Shown in pieces: positions 33,472-41,793 of a stretch of DNA of 64,000 nucleotides. The stretch lies in contig NZ_LLZN01000002.1 of NCBI RefSeq assembly GCF_001509795.1, forward strand, positions 310,001 to 374,000. Reading direction: 5' to 3'. Within the stretch, counting starts at the first letter, position 1; each line of letters starts with the position of its first letter. Source of the DNA: Streptomyces sp. NRRL WC-3605. Its GTDB lineage: Bacteria > Actinomycetota > Actinomycetes > Streptomycetales > Streptomycetaceae. The notes under the pieces are model-generated. The model was not told where the DNA came from and did not search any database. It saw only the letters and a program-made list of their open reading frames with translations. The translations under genes and the position numbers were made by a program.

Positions 33472-35180
33472 GCCTTGACCTCCGCTCTGAGTTCCTCGGG
33501 CAGATGGAAGCGGGCGAGGACCGCCGCGGTGCCGGGCGGCACCCGGCCCGGGGTGGCCAGGGACACCAGGATCATGGTGAGGAAGCCGAGCGGCACCGAC
33601 CAGAGGGCGGGCCAGGCCAGCAGCGCGTGCAGCGCGCCGGCCTTGGGGAAGCCCGCCATGGTGGCGGCGACGGCGAGCAGGGCGGACCCGCCGCCGACCA
33701 GCATCCCGGCGGCCGCGCCGGGCGGGGTGAGCCGGTGCCACCAGATGCCGAGGACGAGCAGCGGGCAGAACGAGGACGCCGACACGGCGAAGGCGAGGCC
33801 CACCGCGTCGGCGACGGGCAGCCCGCCGACCAGGACGCTCGCGGCGAGCGGGACCAGCATCGCGAACACGGTGCCGAGCCGGAAGTGGCGTACGCCCCGG
33901 GAGGGCAGGACGTCCTGGGTGAGGACGCCCGCGACGGCCATGGTCAGGCCGGACGCGGTGGACAGGAACGCGGCGAAGGCGCCGCCCGCGACGAGCGCGC
34001 CCAGCAGCTCCCCGCCGACCCCGCCGATCATGCGGCCGGGCAGCAGCAGCGCGGCGGCGTCCGCGTCGCCGGAGAGGGTGAGCTCGGGGGCGTAGAGCCG
34101 GCCCAGGGCGCCGTAGACGGGGGGCAGCAGGTAGAAGGCGCCGATCAGGCCGAGCACGGCGACGGTGGTGCGGCGGGCGGCGACGCCGTGCGGGCTGGTG
34201 TAGAAGCGGACGACGACGTGCGGCAGTCCCATGGTGCCGAGGAAGGTGGCGAGGATCAGCCCGTACGTGGCGTACAGCGGGCGTTCGCCGCGGCTCTCGG
34301 CCAGCGAGGGGGACAGTCCGCCGCCGGTGCCGTGGTCGCGGGCGGGGACCTCGTCGCCGCGGGCGAAGGTCAGCCGGGTGCCGTTCTTGATGCGGTGGGC
34401 CCCGGCGTCGAGCCGTACGCGGCGGTCCTCGTGGACGCGGCCGTCGACCGTGCCGTCCACGGTGACCGTCAGGGGGGCGCGCAGCTTGATCGTGATGGTG
34501 TCGTCGACGCGGACGACGCGCTGCTCGCGGAAGGCGCCGGGTTCGTCGAAGGCGTGCCGGGGGGCGCCGTCGCCCTGCCAGGCGAGGACGAGGAAGAGGG
34601 CGGGGACGAGCAGCGCGGTGAGTTTGAGCCAGTACTGGAAGGCCTGCACGAAGGTGATGCTGCGCATGCCGCCGGCGGCGACGATGGCGACGACCACGAC
34701 GGCGACGACGAGGCCGCCGAGCCAGTCGGGTGCCCCGGTGAAGACGGTCAGGGTGAGTCCGGCGCCCTGGAGCTGGGGCAGCAGGTACAGCCAGCCGGTG
34801 CCGACGACGAAGGCGCCCGCGAGCCGCCGTACCGCCTGCGAGGAGAGCCGGGCCTCGGCGAAGTCGGGCAGCGTGTAGGCGCCGGAGCGGCGCAGCGGTG
34901 CGGCGACGAACAGCAGCAGGACGAGGTAGCCGGCGGTGTAGCCGACCGGGTACCAGAGCATGTCGGGGCCCTGGACGAGGACCAGCCCGGCGATGCCGAG
35001 GAAGGAGGCGGCGGACAGGTACTCACCGCTGATGGCGGCGGCGTTGAGGCGGGGGCCGACGGTGCGGGAAGCGACGTAGAAGTCGGAGGTGGTGCGGGAG
35101 ATCCGCAGGCCGAAGGCGCCGACGAGGACGGTCGCCAGGGCCACGAGGGCGACGGCGGGGACGGCGTAGCTGGAGTTCAC
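33468..35180 (-). CDS. Sodium:solute symporter (cation/acetate symporter-like)
   Basis: The 570-residue transporter of the SSS family has about 13 membrane helices. RTVGPRLNAAAISGEYLSAASFLG near the N-terminus and the SxASGLTMAVAGVLTQD segment are typical of ActP/MctC monocarboxylate permeases. An unusual extracytoplasmic insertion of about 100 residues (about 205-300, with FDEPGAFREQRVV) interrupts the helices and is rich in charged beta-like sequence. The GTG start at 35180 has only a weak AGGAA. It is in an operon with a small membrane partner and a LytS/LytTR pair. Confidence 0.91.
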   Translation of the reverse strand: MNSSYAVPAVALVALATVLVGAFGLRISRTTSDFYVASRTVGPRLNAAAISGEYLSAASFLGIAGLVLVQGPDMLWYPVGYTAGYLVLLLFVAAPLRRSGAYTLPDFAEARLSSQAVRRLAGAFVVGTGWLYLLPQLQGAGLTLTVFTGAPDWLGGLVVAVVVVAIVAAGGMRSITFVQAFQYWLKLTALLVPALFLVLAWQGDGAPRHAFDEPGAFREQRVVRVDDTITIKLRAPLTVTVDGTVDGRVHEDRRVRLDAGAHRIKNGTRLTFARGDEVPARDHGTGGGLSPSLAESRGERPLYATYGLILATFLGTMGLPHVVVRFYTSPHGVAARRTTVAVLGLIGAFYLLPPVYGALGRLYAPELTLSGDADAAALLLPGRMIGGVGGELLGALVAGGAFAAFLSTASGLTMAVAGVLTQDVLPSRGVRHFRLGTVFAMLVPLAASVLVGGLPVADAVGLAFAVSASSFCPLLVLGIWWHRLTPPGAAAGMLVGGGSALLAVAATMAGFPKAGALHALLAWPALWSVPLGFLTMILVSLATPGRVPPGTAAVLARFHLPEELRAEVKA

Positions 35181-35234
35181 GGCCGGATCGGTTCCTGGTC
35201 TCGGTCGGCGGGGCGGCGGGCGGATGCGCCGGGT

Positions 35235-35606
35235 TCAGCGGTCCTCGACGAGCCGGACGAAGTCCCGTTCGTTGCGTTCGGCGCGGCGGACGAACCAGCG
35301 GGCCAGCAGCACCAGGGGCGCGTACAGGCCGAAGCCGAGGACGGCCCAGACCAGGTGGCGGGCGTCCGGCATCGCGGCGAAGAGCAGCGGCAGCGGGCCG
35401 ACGAGCAGGCCGAGGACGGCGAACACGGCGAGCGCGGTGCGCAGTTGGGTGCGCATCAGCGAGCGGACGTAGGTGTGGCCGAGGGTGGTCTGCTCGTCGA
35501 TCTCGGTGCGCGGCCGGTAGTAGCCGGAGACCCGGCGGGTCCGGGTGCGCCGGGGCGGGCCGGTGACGACGACACGGCGGTCGGCGGGGCTGCTGGGCAA
35601 CGTCAC
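35235..35606 (-). CDS. Small membrane partner of the symporter (DUF485-like position)
   Basis: The 123-residue protein has a basic N-terminus (about 1-50) and two hydrophobic helices (about 56-78 and 88-105), ending in a charged tail. In acetate-permease operons a DUF485 protein such as YjcH occupies this place. The sequence resembles that pattern but membership was not confirmed. The GTG start overlaps the regulator stop (GTGA) and follows GAGGAGG. It is probably an accessory of the symporter. Confidence 0.85.
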   Translation of the reverse strand: MTLPSSPADRRVVVTGPPRRTRTRRVSGYYRPRTEIDEQTTLGHTYVRSLMRTQLRTALAVFAVLGLLVGPLPLLFAAMPDARHLVWAVLGFGLYAPLVLLARWFVRRAERNERDFVRLVEDR

Positions 35607-36352
35607 GGCCTCCTCATCAGCAGGTCCCGCAGCTCGCGCGTGTGGCGGCGGCTGACCTGGAGTTCCTCGGAGCCCACGACGACGCTCACGCTGCCCGCGT
35701 CGAGCCGGAGTTCGCCGATGTGGCGCAGGGCGACGAGATGGCGGCGGTGGATGCGCACGAAGCCCCGGGAGCGCCAGCGCTCCTCCAGGGTGGACAGCGG
35801 GATGCGCACGAGGTGGCTGCCCTTGCCGGTGTGCAGACGGGCGTAGTCGCCCTGGGCCTCGACGTGGGTGATGTCGTCGACGGGGACGAAGCGGGTGACG
35901 CCGCCGAGTTCGACGGGGAGGTGGTCGGGGTCGGGTTCGCTCACGGTTATCCGGGGGGTGGCGCCGCGCTGTTCGGCGGCCCGGCGGACGGCCTCGGCGA
36001 GGCGTTCCTTGCGGACGGGTTTGAGCACGTAGTCGACGGCCTTGAGGTCGAAGGCCTGGACGGCGAAGTCCTCGTGGGCGGTGACGAAGACGATGAGCGG
36101 CGGTTCGGCGAAGCCGGTGAGCAGCCGGGCCAGGTCGAGACCGTCGAGGCCGGGCATGTTGATGTCCAGGAAGACGACGTCGATGGCCTCCGCCCCGCCG
36201 GGGCCGGACTCCAGCGCGCGGTTGATGCGGCGCAGCGCCTCGGTGGCGTCGCCCGCGCCCTCCGCGCTGCCGATCCGCGGGTCCGCGTTCAGGAGGTACA
36301 GCAGTTCCTCCAGCGAGGGGCGTTCGTCGTCGACAGCCAGGGCGCGCAACAT
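35603..36352 (-). CDS. LytTR-family response regulator
   Basis: The 249-residue regulator has a receiver domain (about 1-120) with acidic residues Asp8/Asp9, phospho-acceptor Asp63 in VFLDINMPGLDG and the conserved Lys in VLKPV. A LytTR DNA-binding domain (about 145-247) has FVRIHRRHLVAL. It heads the operon that includes the symporter and its cognate LytS kinase. A TACACT box lies seven bases upstream of the ATG and there is no ribosome-binding site, so the message is probably leaderless. Confidence 0.93.
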   Translation of the reverse strand: MLRALAVDDERPSLEELLYLLNADPRIGSAEGAGDATEALRRINRALESGPGGAEAIDVVFLDINMPGLDGLDLARLLTGFAEPPLIVFVTAHEDFAVQAFDLKAVDYVLKPVRKERLAEAVRRAAEQRGATPRITVSEPDPDHLPVELGGVTRFVPVDDITHVEAQGDYARLHTGKGSHLVRIPLSTLEERWRSRGFVRIHRRHLVALRHIGELRLDAGSVSVVVGSEELQVSRRHTRELRDLLMRRP

Positions 36353-36365
36353 GAACGGGAGTGTA
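36352..36365 (-). promoter_or_regulatory. Probable leaderless -10 region of the LytTR operon
   Basis: On the minus strand TACACT (36365-36360), seven bases, then ATG 36352. The -35 hexamer is weak (TGTCCA at 17-bp spacing). Confidence 0.5.
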
Positions 36366-36428
36366 GGAGCAACGGGCGCCCGTGGACACGGGCCGGGAGA
36401 GGACGTTCGCCCTGGGTGCCCGGACGCC

Positions 36429-36443
36429 TACAGTGCCCTCATG
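36429..36443 (+). promoter_or_regulatory. Probable leaderless -10 region of the Lrp gene
   Basis: TACAGT (36429-36434), six bases, then ATG 36441. No Shine-Dalgarno sequence is present. It lies back-to-back with the LytTR promoter within 88 bp. Confidence 0.5.
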
Positions 36444-36953
36444 AACAGCGGCGCGGCTTCTTTCGACGAACTCGACCGGAAGATCATCACCGCACTGATG
36501 GCGAACGCCCGGACGAGTTTCGCCGAGATCGGCATGAGCGTCGGTCTGTCGGCGACGGCGGTCAAGCGGCGGGTGGACCGGCTGCGGGAGACGGGGGTGA
36601 TCACCGGGTTCACGGCGACGGTCCGCCCGTCGGCGCTGGGCTGGCGCACGGAGGCGTACGTCGAGGTGTACTGCGAGGGCGCGGCACCGCCGCGGCGCCT
36701 GGCGGAGGTGGTCCGCAACCATCCGGAGATCACCGCGGCGATGACGGTGACCGGGGGCGCGGACGCCCTGCTGCACGTGCGGGCGCGGGACGTGGAGCAC
36801 TTCGAGGAGGTGCTGGAACGCATCCGCGTCGAGCCGTTCATCCGCAAGACGATCAGTGTCATGGTGCTGTCCCACCTCATCCCGGAGAGTCCGGAGGCAG
36901 GCGCCAGCCAGCCGGCGCCCGCCGACGCATCAGTCGTGCGCGGAGCGGACTGA
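36441..36953 (+). CDS. Lrp/AsnC-family transcriptional regulator
   Basis: The 170-residue regulator has an N-terminal helix-turn-helix (about 8-55, FAEIGMSVGLSATAVKRRVDRL) and a C-terminal RAM/AsnC ligand domain (about 65-145). It ends in a short Ala/Pro tail. The family senses amino acids. A perfect 17-base palindrome begins 2 bp past its stop, ahead of ddaH-rocD. The regulator probably controls that arginine/ornithine pair (inference from position). Confidence 0.92.
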   Translation: MNSGAASFDELDRKIITALMANARTSFAEIGMSVGLSATAVKRRVDRLRETGVITGFTATVRPSALGWRTEAYVEVYCEGAAPPRRLAEVVRNHPEITAAMTVTGGADALLHVRARDVEHFEEVLERIRVEPFIRKTISVMVLSHLIPESPEAGASQPAPADASVVRGAD

Positions 36954-36955
36954 AG

Positions 36956-36972
36956 ACGCAGCATTGCTGCGT
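36956..36972. promoter_or_regulatory. 17-base palindrome upstream of ddaH, candidate Lrp operator
   Basis: ACGCAGCA-T-TGCTGCGT is a perfect 8-1-8 palindrome between the lrp stop and the ddaH promoter, 21 bp upstream of the -35 box. Confidence 0.65.
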
Positions 36973-36992
36973 GGACACGCACTTCCCGTTTC

Positions 36993-37022
36993 TTGTCGCT
37001 CGTCGGCGTCGGTTTCTACCGT
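36993..37022 (+). promoter_or_regulatory. Promoter of ddaH-rocD
   Basis: TTGTCG (36993-36998), 18 bases, TACCGT (37017-37022). Transcription would start near 37029, leaving a leader of about 40 bases with GGAGG before GTG 37068. Confidence 0.6.
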
Positions 37023-37067
37023 GGAGTCAATCCTCATCGGAACCGTAGGAAGCGGAGGAACCCCTTC

Positions 37068-37880
37068 GTGCCCGAGACCCGTGTGCCGCGCCGGCGGCGC
37101 TTCCTCGTCTGCGAACCCAGACACTTCGCCGTGCAGTACGCGATCAACCCCTGGATGCAACCGGACGTCCGGGTCGACGTCGATCTGGCGCAGGAGCAGT
37201 GGCACGCACTGATCAGCGCCTACCGTTCGCACGGACACGCCGTCGACGTCGTGGAGCCGGTCGCCGGTCTCCCCGACATGGTCTTCGCCGCGAACTCGGC
37301 GGTCGTCGTCGGCGGCCGTGTCTTCGGATCCCTCTTCCACGCGCCCGAGCGGCGCCCGGAGTCCACCCACTACGACCAGTGGTTCAGGACGGCGGGCTTC
37401 GACGTCCACCGCCCCGCGTCGGTGTGCGAGGGCGAGGGCGACCTGGTCTGGACGGGCCGCCACGTCCTCGCCGGGACCGGTTTCCGTACGACCCGGGAGG
37501 CGCACCGCGAGGTGCAGGAGTTCTTCGGCCACCCGGTGATCAGCCTGACGCTGGTGGACCCGTACTTCTACCACCTGGACACCGCGCTGTTCGTGCTGGA
37601 CGACGACAACATCGTCTACTACCCGGAGGCGTTCTCGGCCGGCAGCCGCGAGGTGCTCGCGCGGCTCTACCCGGACGCGGTGCTCGCCACCCGGGACGAC
37701 GCGTCGGCGTTCGGGCTGAACTCGGTGTCCGACGGCCGTCATGTCTTCATCGCGCCGCAGGCCGAGGCCCTGGCGGCCCGGCTGGACGACCGCGGCTATG
37801 TCCCCGTCCCCGTCGACCTGTCGGAGTTCCGCAAGGCCGGCGGTGGCATCAAGTGCTGCACCCAGGAGATCCGCTCATGA
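37068..37880 (+). CDS. ddaH: Dimethylarginine dimethylaminohydrolase-like amidinotransferase
   Basis: The 270-residue guanidino-modifying enzyme hydrolyses methylated arginine to citrulline and an amine. Motifs are PDMVFAANSA (acidic substrate ligands), catalytic His169 in FYHLDTALF and the nucleophile in GGIKCCTQE (Cys263 or Cys264). It belongs to the same fold as arginine deiminase, and the exact guanidine substrate is not certain. GTG 37068 follows GGAGGAA. It is translationally coupled to rocD by a 4-bp overlap. Confidence 0.9.
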   Translation: MPETRVPRRRRFLVCEPRHFAVQYAINPWMQPDVRVDVDLAQEQWHALISAYRSHGHAVDVVEPVAGLPDMVFAANSAVVVGGRVFGSLFHAPERRPESTHYDQWFRTAGFDVHRPASVCEGEGDLVWTGRHVLAGTGFRTTREAHREVQEFFGHPVISLTLVDPYFYHLDTALFVLDDDNIVYYPEAFSAGSREVLARLYPDAVLATRDDASAFGLNSVSDGRHVFIAPQAEALAARLDDRGYVPVPVDLSEFRKAGGGIKCCTQEIRS

Positions 37881-39094
37881 CCGCGCCCGCGCAGACCCGT
37901 TCGTCCACCGATCTGATCCGCGCCGAGGAGCCGGTCCTGGCGCACAACTACCATCCGCTGCCCGTGGTCGTGGCCCGTGCCGAGGGCAGCTGGGTCGAGG
38001 ACGTGGAGGGCCGCCGCTACCTCGACATGCTCGCCGGGTACTCGGCCCTGAACTTCGGCCACCGCCATCCGGCGCTGATCGAGGCCGCGCACCGCCAGCT
38101 GGACCGGCTGACGCTGACCTCCCGCGCCTTCCACAACGACCGGCTCGCCGGTTTCGCCGAGCGCCTGGCGGCCCTGACCGGCCAGGACATGGTGCTGCCG
38201 ATGAACACGGGCGCCGAGGCCGTGGAGAGCGGCATCAAGGTGGCCCGCAAATGGGCGTACGAGGTGAAGGGCGTCCCCGCGGACCGGGCGACGATCGTGG
38301 TCGCGGCGGACAACTTCCACGGCCGGACGACGACGATCGTGTCGTTCTCCACGGACGAGACCGCGCGGGCGGGCTTCGGGCCGTTCACGCCCGGCTTCCG
38401 GATCGTGCCGTACAACGACCTGCCGGCGCTGGAGGCGGCGGTCGACGAGACGACCGCGGCGGTGCTGCTGGAGCCGATCCAGGGCGAGGCCGGCGTCGTG
38501 ATCCCGGACCAGGGCTATCTGGCCGGGGTGCGCGAGCTGACGAACCGCGCGGGCTGCCTGTTCGTCGCGGACGAGATCCAGTCCGGTCTCGGCCGCACCG
38601 GGCGCACCCTGGCTGTGGAGCACGAGTCGGTCGTGCCGGACGTGCTGCTGCTGGGCAAGGCGCTCGGCGGCGGCATCGTGCCCGTGTCGGCGGTGGTCGG
38701 GCGACGGGACGTGCTCGGGGTGCTGCGGCCGGGCGAGCACGGCTCGACGTTCGGCGGCAACCCGCTGGCGGCCGCGGTCGGCACGGCGGTGGTGGACCTG
38801 CTGGAGACGGGTGAGTTCCAGCGCCGGGCCACCGAGCTCGGCGTGGTCCTGCGGGGCGGTCTGACGGCGCTCGTCGGCAAGGGCGTCGTCGGGTTCCGCG
38901 CGCGCGGGCTGTGGGCGGGCGTCGACATCGACCCGGCGTTCGGCACCGGACGGGAGATCAGTGAGCGGTTGATGGCCGAGGGCGTGCTGGTCAAGGACAC
39001 CCACGGCTCCACGATCCGGCTGGCGCCCCCGCTGACGATCACGGCGGACGAGCTGACGGGCGCGCTCGCAGCCCTGGAGAAGGTCCTGACCTGA
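37877..39094 (+). CDS. rocD: Ornithine aminotransferase
   Basis: The 405-residue class III PLP aminotransferase has GAEAVESGIKVARKW, NFHGRTTTIVSFS, FVADEIQSGLGRTG and PLP-binding Lys261 in LLLGKALGGG. It converts ornithine and 2-oxoglutarate to glutamate semialdehyde and glutamate. Its ATG overlaps the ddaH stop, and the two genes likely feed arginine-derived compounds into glutamate and proline metabolism under the upstream Lrp regulator. A strong hairpin follows. Confidence 0.95.
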   Translation: MTAPAQTRSSTDLIRAEEPVLAHNYHPLPVVVARAEGSWVEDVEGRRYLDMLAGYSALNFGHRHPALIEAAHRQLDRLTLTSRAFHNDRLAGFAERLAALTGQDMVLPMNTGAEAVESGIKVARKWAYEVKGVPADRATIVVAADNFHGRTTTIVSFSTDETARAGFGPFTPGFRIVPYNDLPALEAAVDETTAAVLLEPIQGEAGVVIPDQGYLAGVRELTNRAGCLFVADEIQSGLGRTGRTLAVEHESVVPDVLLLGKALGGGIVPVSAVVGRRDVLGVLRPGEHGSTFGGNPLAAAVGTAVVDLLETGEFQRRATELGVVLRGGLTALVGKGVVGFRARGLWAGVDIDPAFGTGREISERLMAEGVLVKDTHGSTIRLAPPLTITADELTGALAALEKVLT

Positions 39095-39104
39095 TCCGCG
39101 CCCC

Positions 39105-39146
39105 CCGTACGGCCGCCCGGGCAGCGCCCCCCGGGCGGCCGTACGG
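39105..39146 (+). terminator. Strong hairpin after rocD
   Basis: A perfect 17-bp stem (39105-39121 with 39130-39146, first arm CCGTACGGCCGCCCGGG) with an 8-base loop, 10 bp after the rocD stop. Confidence 0.85.
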
Positions 39147-39203
39147 CGTCCTCCCCACACTCCCGGCCCCCGCAGAGAGGCACGCGAGCGCGGAAGGGCG
39201 AAG

Positions 39204-41708
39204 ATGGGGACAAGTGGTGGTAGACCGCTCTCAGCGACAGAGAGGTCGGCCGTGGGGTCGGAGGACGAGCGGAGCGTGGCCCGGCAGGGGTTCGACGTGG
39301 CGGACGCCGTGCCCGTGCTGCTCGACGCCCAGGGCGTGGTGACCGGCTGGACCCGGGAGGCCGAGCGGCTGCTGGGGCGTCCCGCCGCCAAGGTCGTGGG
39401 GCACGGGCTGGCGGCGGTGCTGGCGCCTGAGGACGCGGACCGGATGCCGGAGCTGATGGACCGGTGCCGCGGGGAGGGCGGCTGGGCGGGGCTGCTCACG
39501 GCGGTGCGCGCCGACGGCACCCGGCTGCGCCTCATGGCCCGGATCACGCCGGCCCTGGACGACGGCGGCCCCTCGCGGCGGCTGCTGCTCCTGTCGGAGC
39601 TCGCGGGGGCGCCGGGCTGGGACATGAGCCGGCAGATGCTGGAGCAGATGGTCACCCGCTCCCCCGTCGGTATAGCCGTCGTCGACACCGAGCTGCGGTT
39701 CGTCTGGTCGAACCCGGCGCTCACCCAGTTCGGCGGCGGACCGCCGAGCAGCAGGCTGGGGCTGCGGCTCGGGGACATCCAGCCGGGCCTGGACTCGGAG
39801 AACATCGAGGCGCAGATCCGCCGGGTGCTGCTGACCGGTGAGCCCGTCGTCGGCTACGAGCACGTGGGGCAGGTCCGGTCCGCGCCGCTGCGGGAGACCG
39901 CGCACATGATGTCGTTCACCCGGCTCGACGACGGGCACGGCAACCCCCTGGGGGTGTACTACACAGTCGAGGACGTCACCGACCGGTACCGCACCCGCCA
40001 GCGCCTGGCCCTGCTCGACCGGGCCGGCGAGCGCATCGGCCGCACGCTGGACGTCACCCGGACCGCGCAGGAGCTGGCCGACGTGGCCGTGCCGGGGCTC
40101 GCCGACGTCGTCGCCGTGGATCTGCTGGAGTCGGTGCTGAGCGGCGGTGAGCCGTCGGACGAACCCCTGGGCGGCACGGACCGGGTGCCGCTGCGGCGCG
40201 CCGCGTACCGGTCGGTCAGCCGGCGGGCACCGGAGGCGGTCGTCGGCATCGGCGAGGTGGTCACCTACCCGGCCGGATCGCCCCCGATCCAGACGCTCAG
40301 GACGGAGCGGTCCTGGCGGGAGCCGCGCCTGGACCCGCTGGGCGAGGCGTGGGCGGAGCACGCGCGCGGCGGCGGGACCGCCATCTTCCTGGAGCTGGGA
40401 CTGCAGAGCGCGATGATCGTGCCGATCCGCGCGCGGGGCGTCACCCTCGGTCTGACCACGTTCTTCCGGCGGCACCGCCAGGAGCCCTTCGAGCCGGACG
40501 ACCTCAGCCTCGCCGAGGACCTCGTGTCCCGGGCGGCGGTCTGCGTCGACAACTCCCGGCGCTACAGCCGGGAACGCGACGCGGCGCTGGTCCTCCAGCG
40601 CAGCCTGCTGCCGCATCATCTGCCCGAGCAGGACGCCCTGGAGGTGTCCGCCTGCTACCGCCCGGCCGACGAACTGACCGGGCTGGGCGGCGACTGGTAC
40701 GACGTCATTCCGCTGTCGGGGGCGCGGGTGGCCCTGGTCGTGGGCGAGGCCACCGGGCACGGCATCGACGCGGCGGCCGCCATGGGGCGGCTGCGGACCG
40801 CCGTGCGGACGCTGGCGGCGCTGGATCTGCCGCCGGACGAGGTGCTGGCGCATCTCGACGACCTGGTGGCGCGCTCGGCGCGGGAGGAGGGCGTCGACCC
40901 CGGTGCGGCCGGGGCCGAGACGCTGGGGGTCGGGTCGGGCTGTGTGTATGTGGTGTACGACCCGGTGGACGGGGCGTGCACGATGGCCGCCGCGGGGCAT
41001 CCGGCGCCCGCCGTGGTGATGCCGGACGGGCACGTCGCCTTCGTGGACCTGCCGCAGGGACCGCCGCTGGGGGTGGGCGGCCCGCCCTTCGAGTCGGTGG
41101 AGCTGGCGCTGGCGGCGGGCAGCACGCTGGCCCTGTACACCGACGGGCTGCTGGCCGCCGGGGGGCGGTGGGCCGTGGACGCCGAGCGGCAGCGGCTGCG
41201 GCTGGCCCTGGAGAAGCGGGCGGAGTCCCTGGAGTCGCAGTGCCGGGCGGTGGTGGACGCGCTGGTGCCCGACCGGCCGTACGACGACGTGGCCCTGCTG
41301 CTCGCGCGGACGCGGGTGCTCGGGGACGGGCAGGTCGCCGAGTGGGACCTGGCCGCCGACCCGGCCGGGGTGGCCGACGCCCGCCGCACGGCGTCGAGGC
41401 AGCTGGAGGACTGGGGCCTCGACGAGCTGGCGTTCACGACGGAACTCGTCGTGAGCGAACTGGTCACCAATGCCATCCGGTACGCCACGGGCCCCATCCG
41501 ACTGCGTCTGATCAAGGAGCGGGCCCTGTTCTGCGAGGTGTACGACGGCGGTGCGACCGCACCGCATCTGCGCCATCCCCGCACCACCGACGAAGGAGGG
41601 CGCGGGCTGCTGCTGGTGTCGCAGTTCACCCAGCAGTGGGGGACCCGGTTCGTCCCCGAGGGGAAGATCATCTGGGCCGAGCAGTCGCTGACGGACGCAC
41701 CGCCCTGA
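39204..41708 (+). CDS. SpoIIE-type PP2C phosphatase with PAS-PAS-GAF and ATPase domains
   Basis: This 834-residue sensor phosphatase has a PAS domain at about 30-130, a second PAS at about 150-265 and GAF at about 275-455. The PP2C/SpoIIE domain (about 480-685) has Asp497 in GGDWYD and DDVALLL. An HATPase domain (about 710-830) has ELVTNAIRYA and GGRGLLLV. The segment that normally reads GDVxGHG is VGEATGHG, so the usual metal-binding Asp is Glu515. Activity may be altered. GGAAGGGCG precedes the ATG. It is followed 85 bp later by another phosphatase gene. Confidence 0.9.
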   Translation: MGTSGGRPLSATERSAVGSEDERSVARQGFDVADAVPVLLDAQGVVTGWTREAERLLGRPAAKVVGHGLAAVLAPEDADRMPELMDRCRGEGGWAGLLTAVRADGTRLRLMARITPALDDGGPSRRLLLLSELAGAPGWDMSRQMLEQMVTRSPVGIAVVDTELRFVWSNPALTQFGGGPPSSRLGLRLGDIQPGLDSENIEAQIRRVLLTGEPVVGYEHVGQVRSAPLRETAHMMSFTRLDDGHGNPLGVYYTVEDVTDRYRTRQRLALLDRAGERIGRTLDVTRTAQELADVAVPGLADVVAVDLLESVLSGGEPSDEPLGGTDRVPLRRAAYRSVSRRAPEAVVGIGEVVTYPAGSPPIQTLRTERSWREPRLDPLGEAWAEHARGGGTAIFLELGLQSAMIVPIRARGVTLGLTTFFRRHRQEPFEPDDLSLAEDLVSRAAVCVDNSRRYSRERDAALVLQRSLLPHHLPEQDALEVSACYRPADELTGLGGDWYDVIPLSGARVALVVGEATGHGIDAAAAMGRLRTAVRTLAALDLPPDEVLAHLDDLVARSAREEGVDPGAAGAETLGVGSGCVYVVYDPVDGACTMAAAGHPAPAVVMPDGHVAFVDLPQGPPLGVGGPPFESVELALAAGSTLALYTDGLLAAGGRWAVDAERQRLRLALEKRAESLESQCRAVVDALVPDRPYDDVALLLARTRVLGDGQVAEWDLAADPAGVADARRTASRQLEDWGLDELAFTTELVVSELVTNAIRYATGPIRLRLIKERALFCEVYDGGATAPHLRHPRTTDEGGRGLLLVSQFTQQWGTRFVPEGKIIWAEQSLTDAPP

Positions 41709-41793
41709 CCTGCCGGATCGCCCCTCGACGGACGGCGGCACAAATGACCCATAGCGTGCGAAACTGGTCGGATCACGGCGTGAGGCAGGTTCC

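Noticed and set aside
33360..35846. An 828-codon plus-strand frame across the symporter operon.
   Set aside because: It is antisense to four coupled genes and Gly/Gln/Glu-rich in the way of shadow frames.
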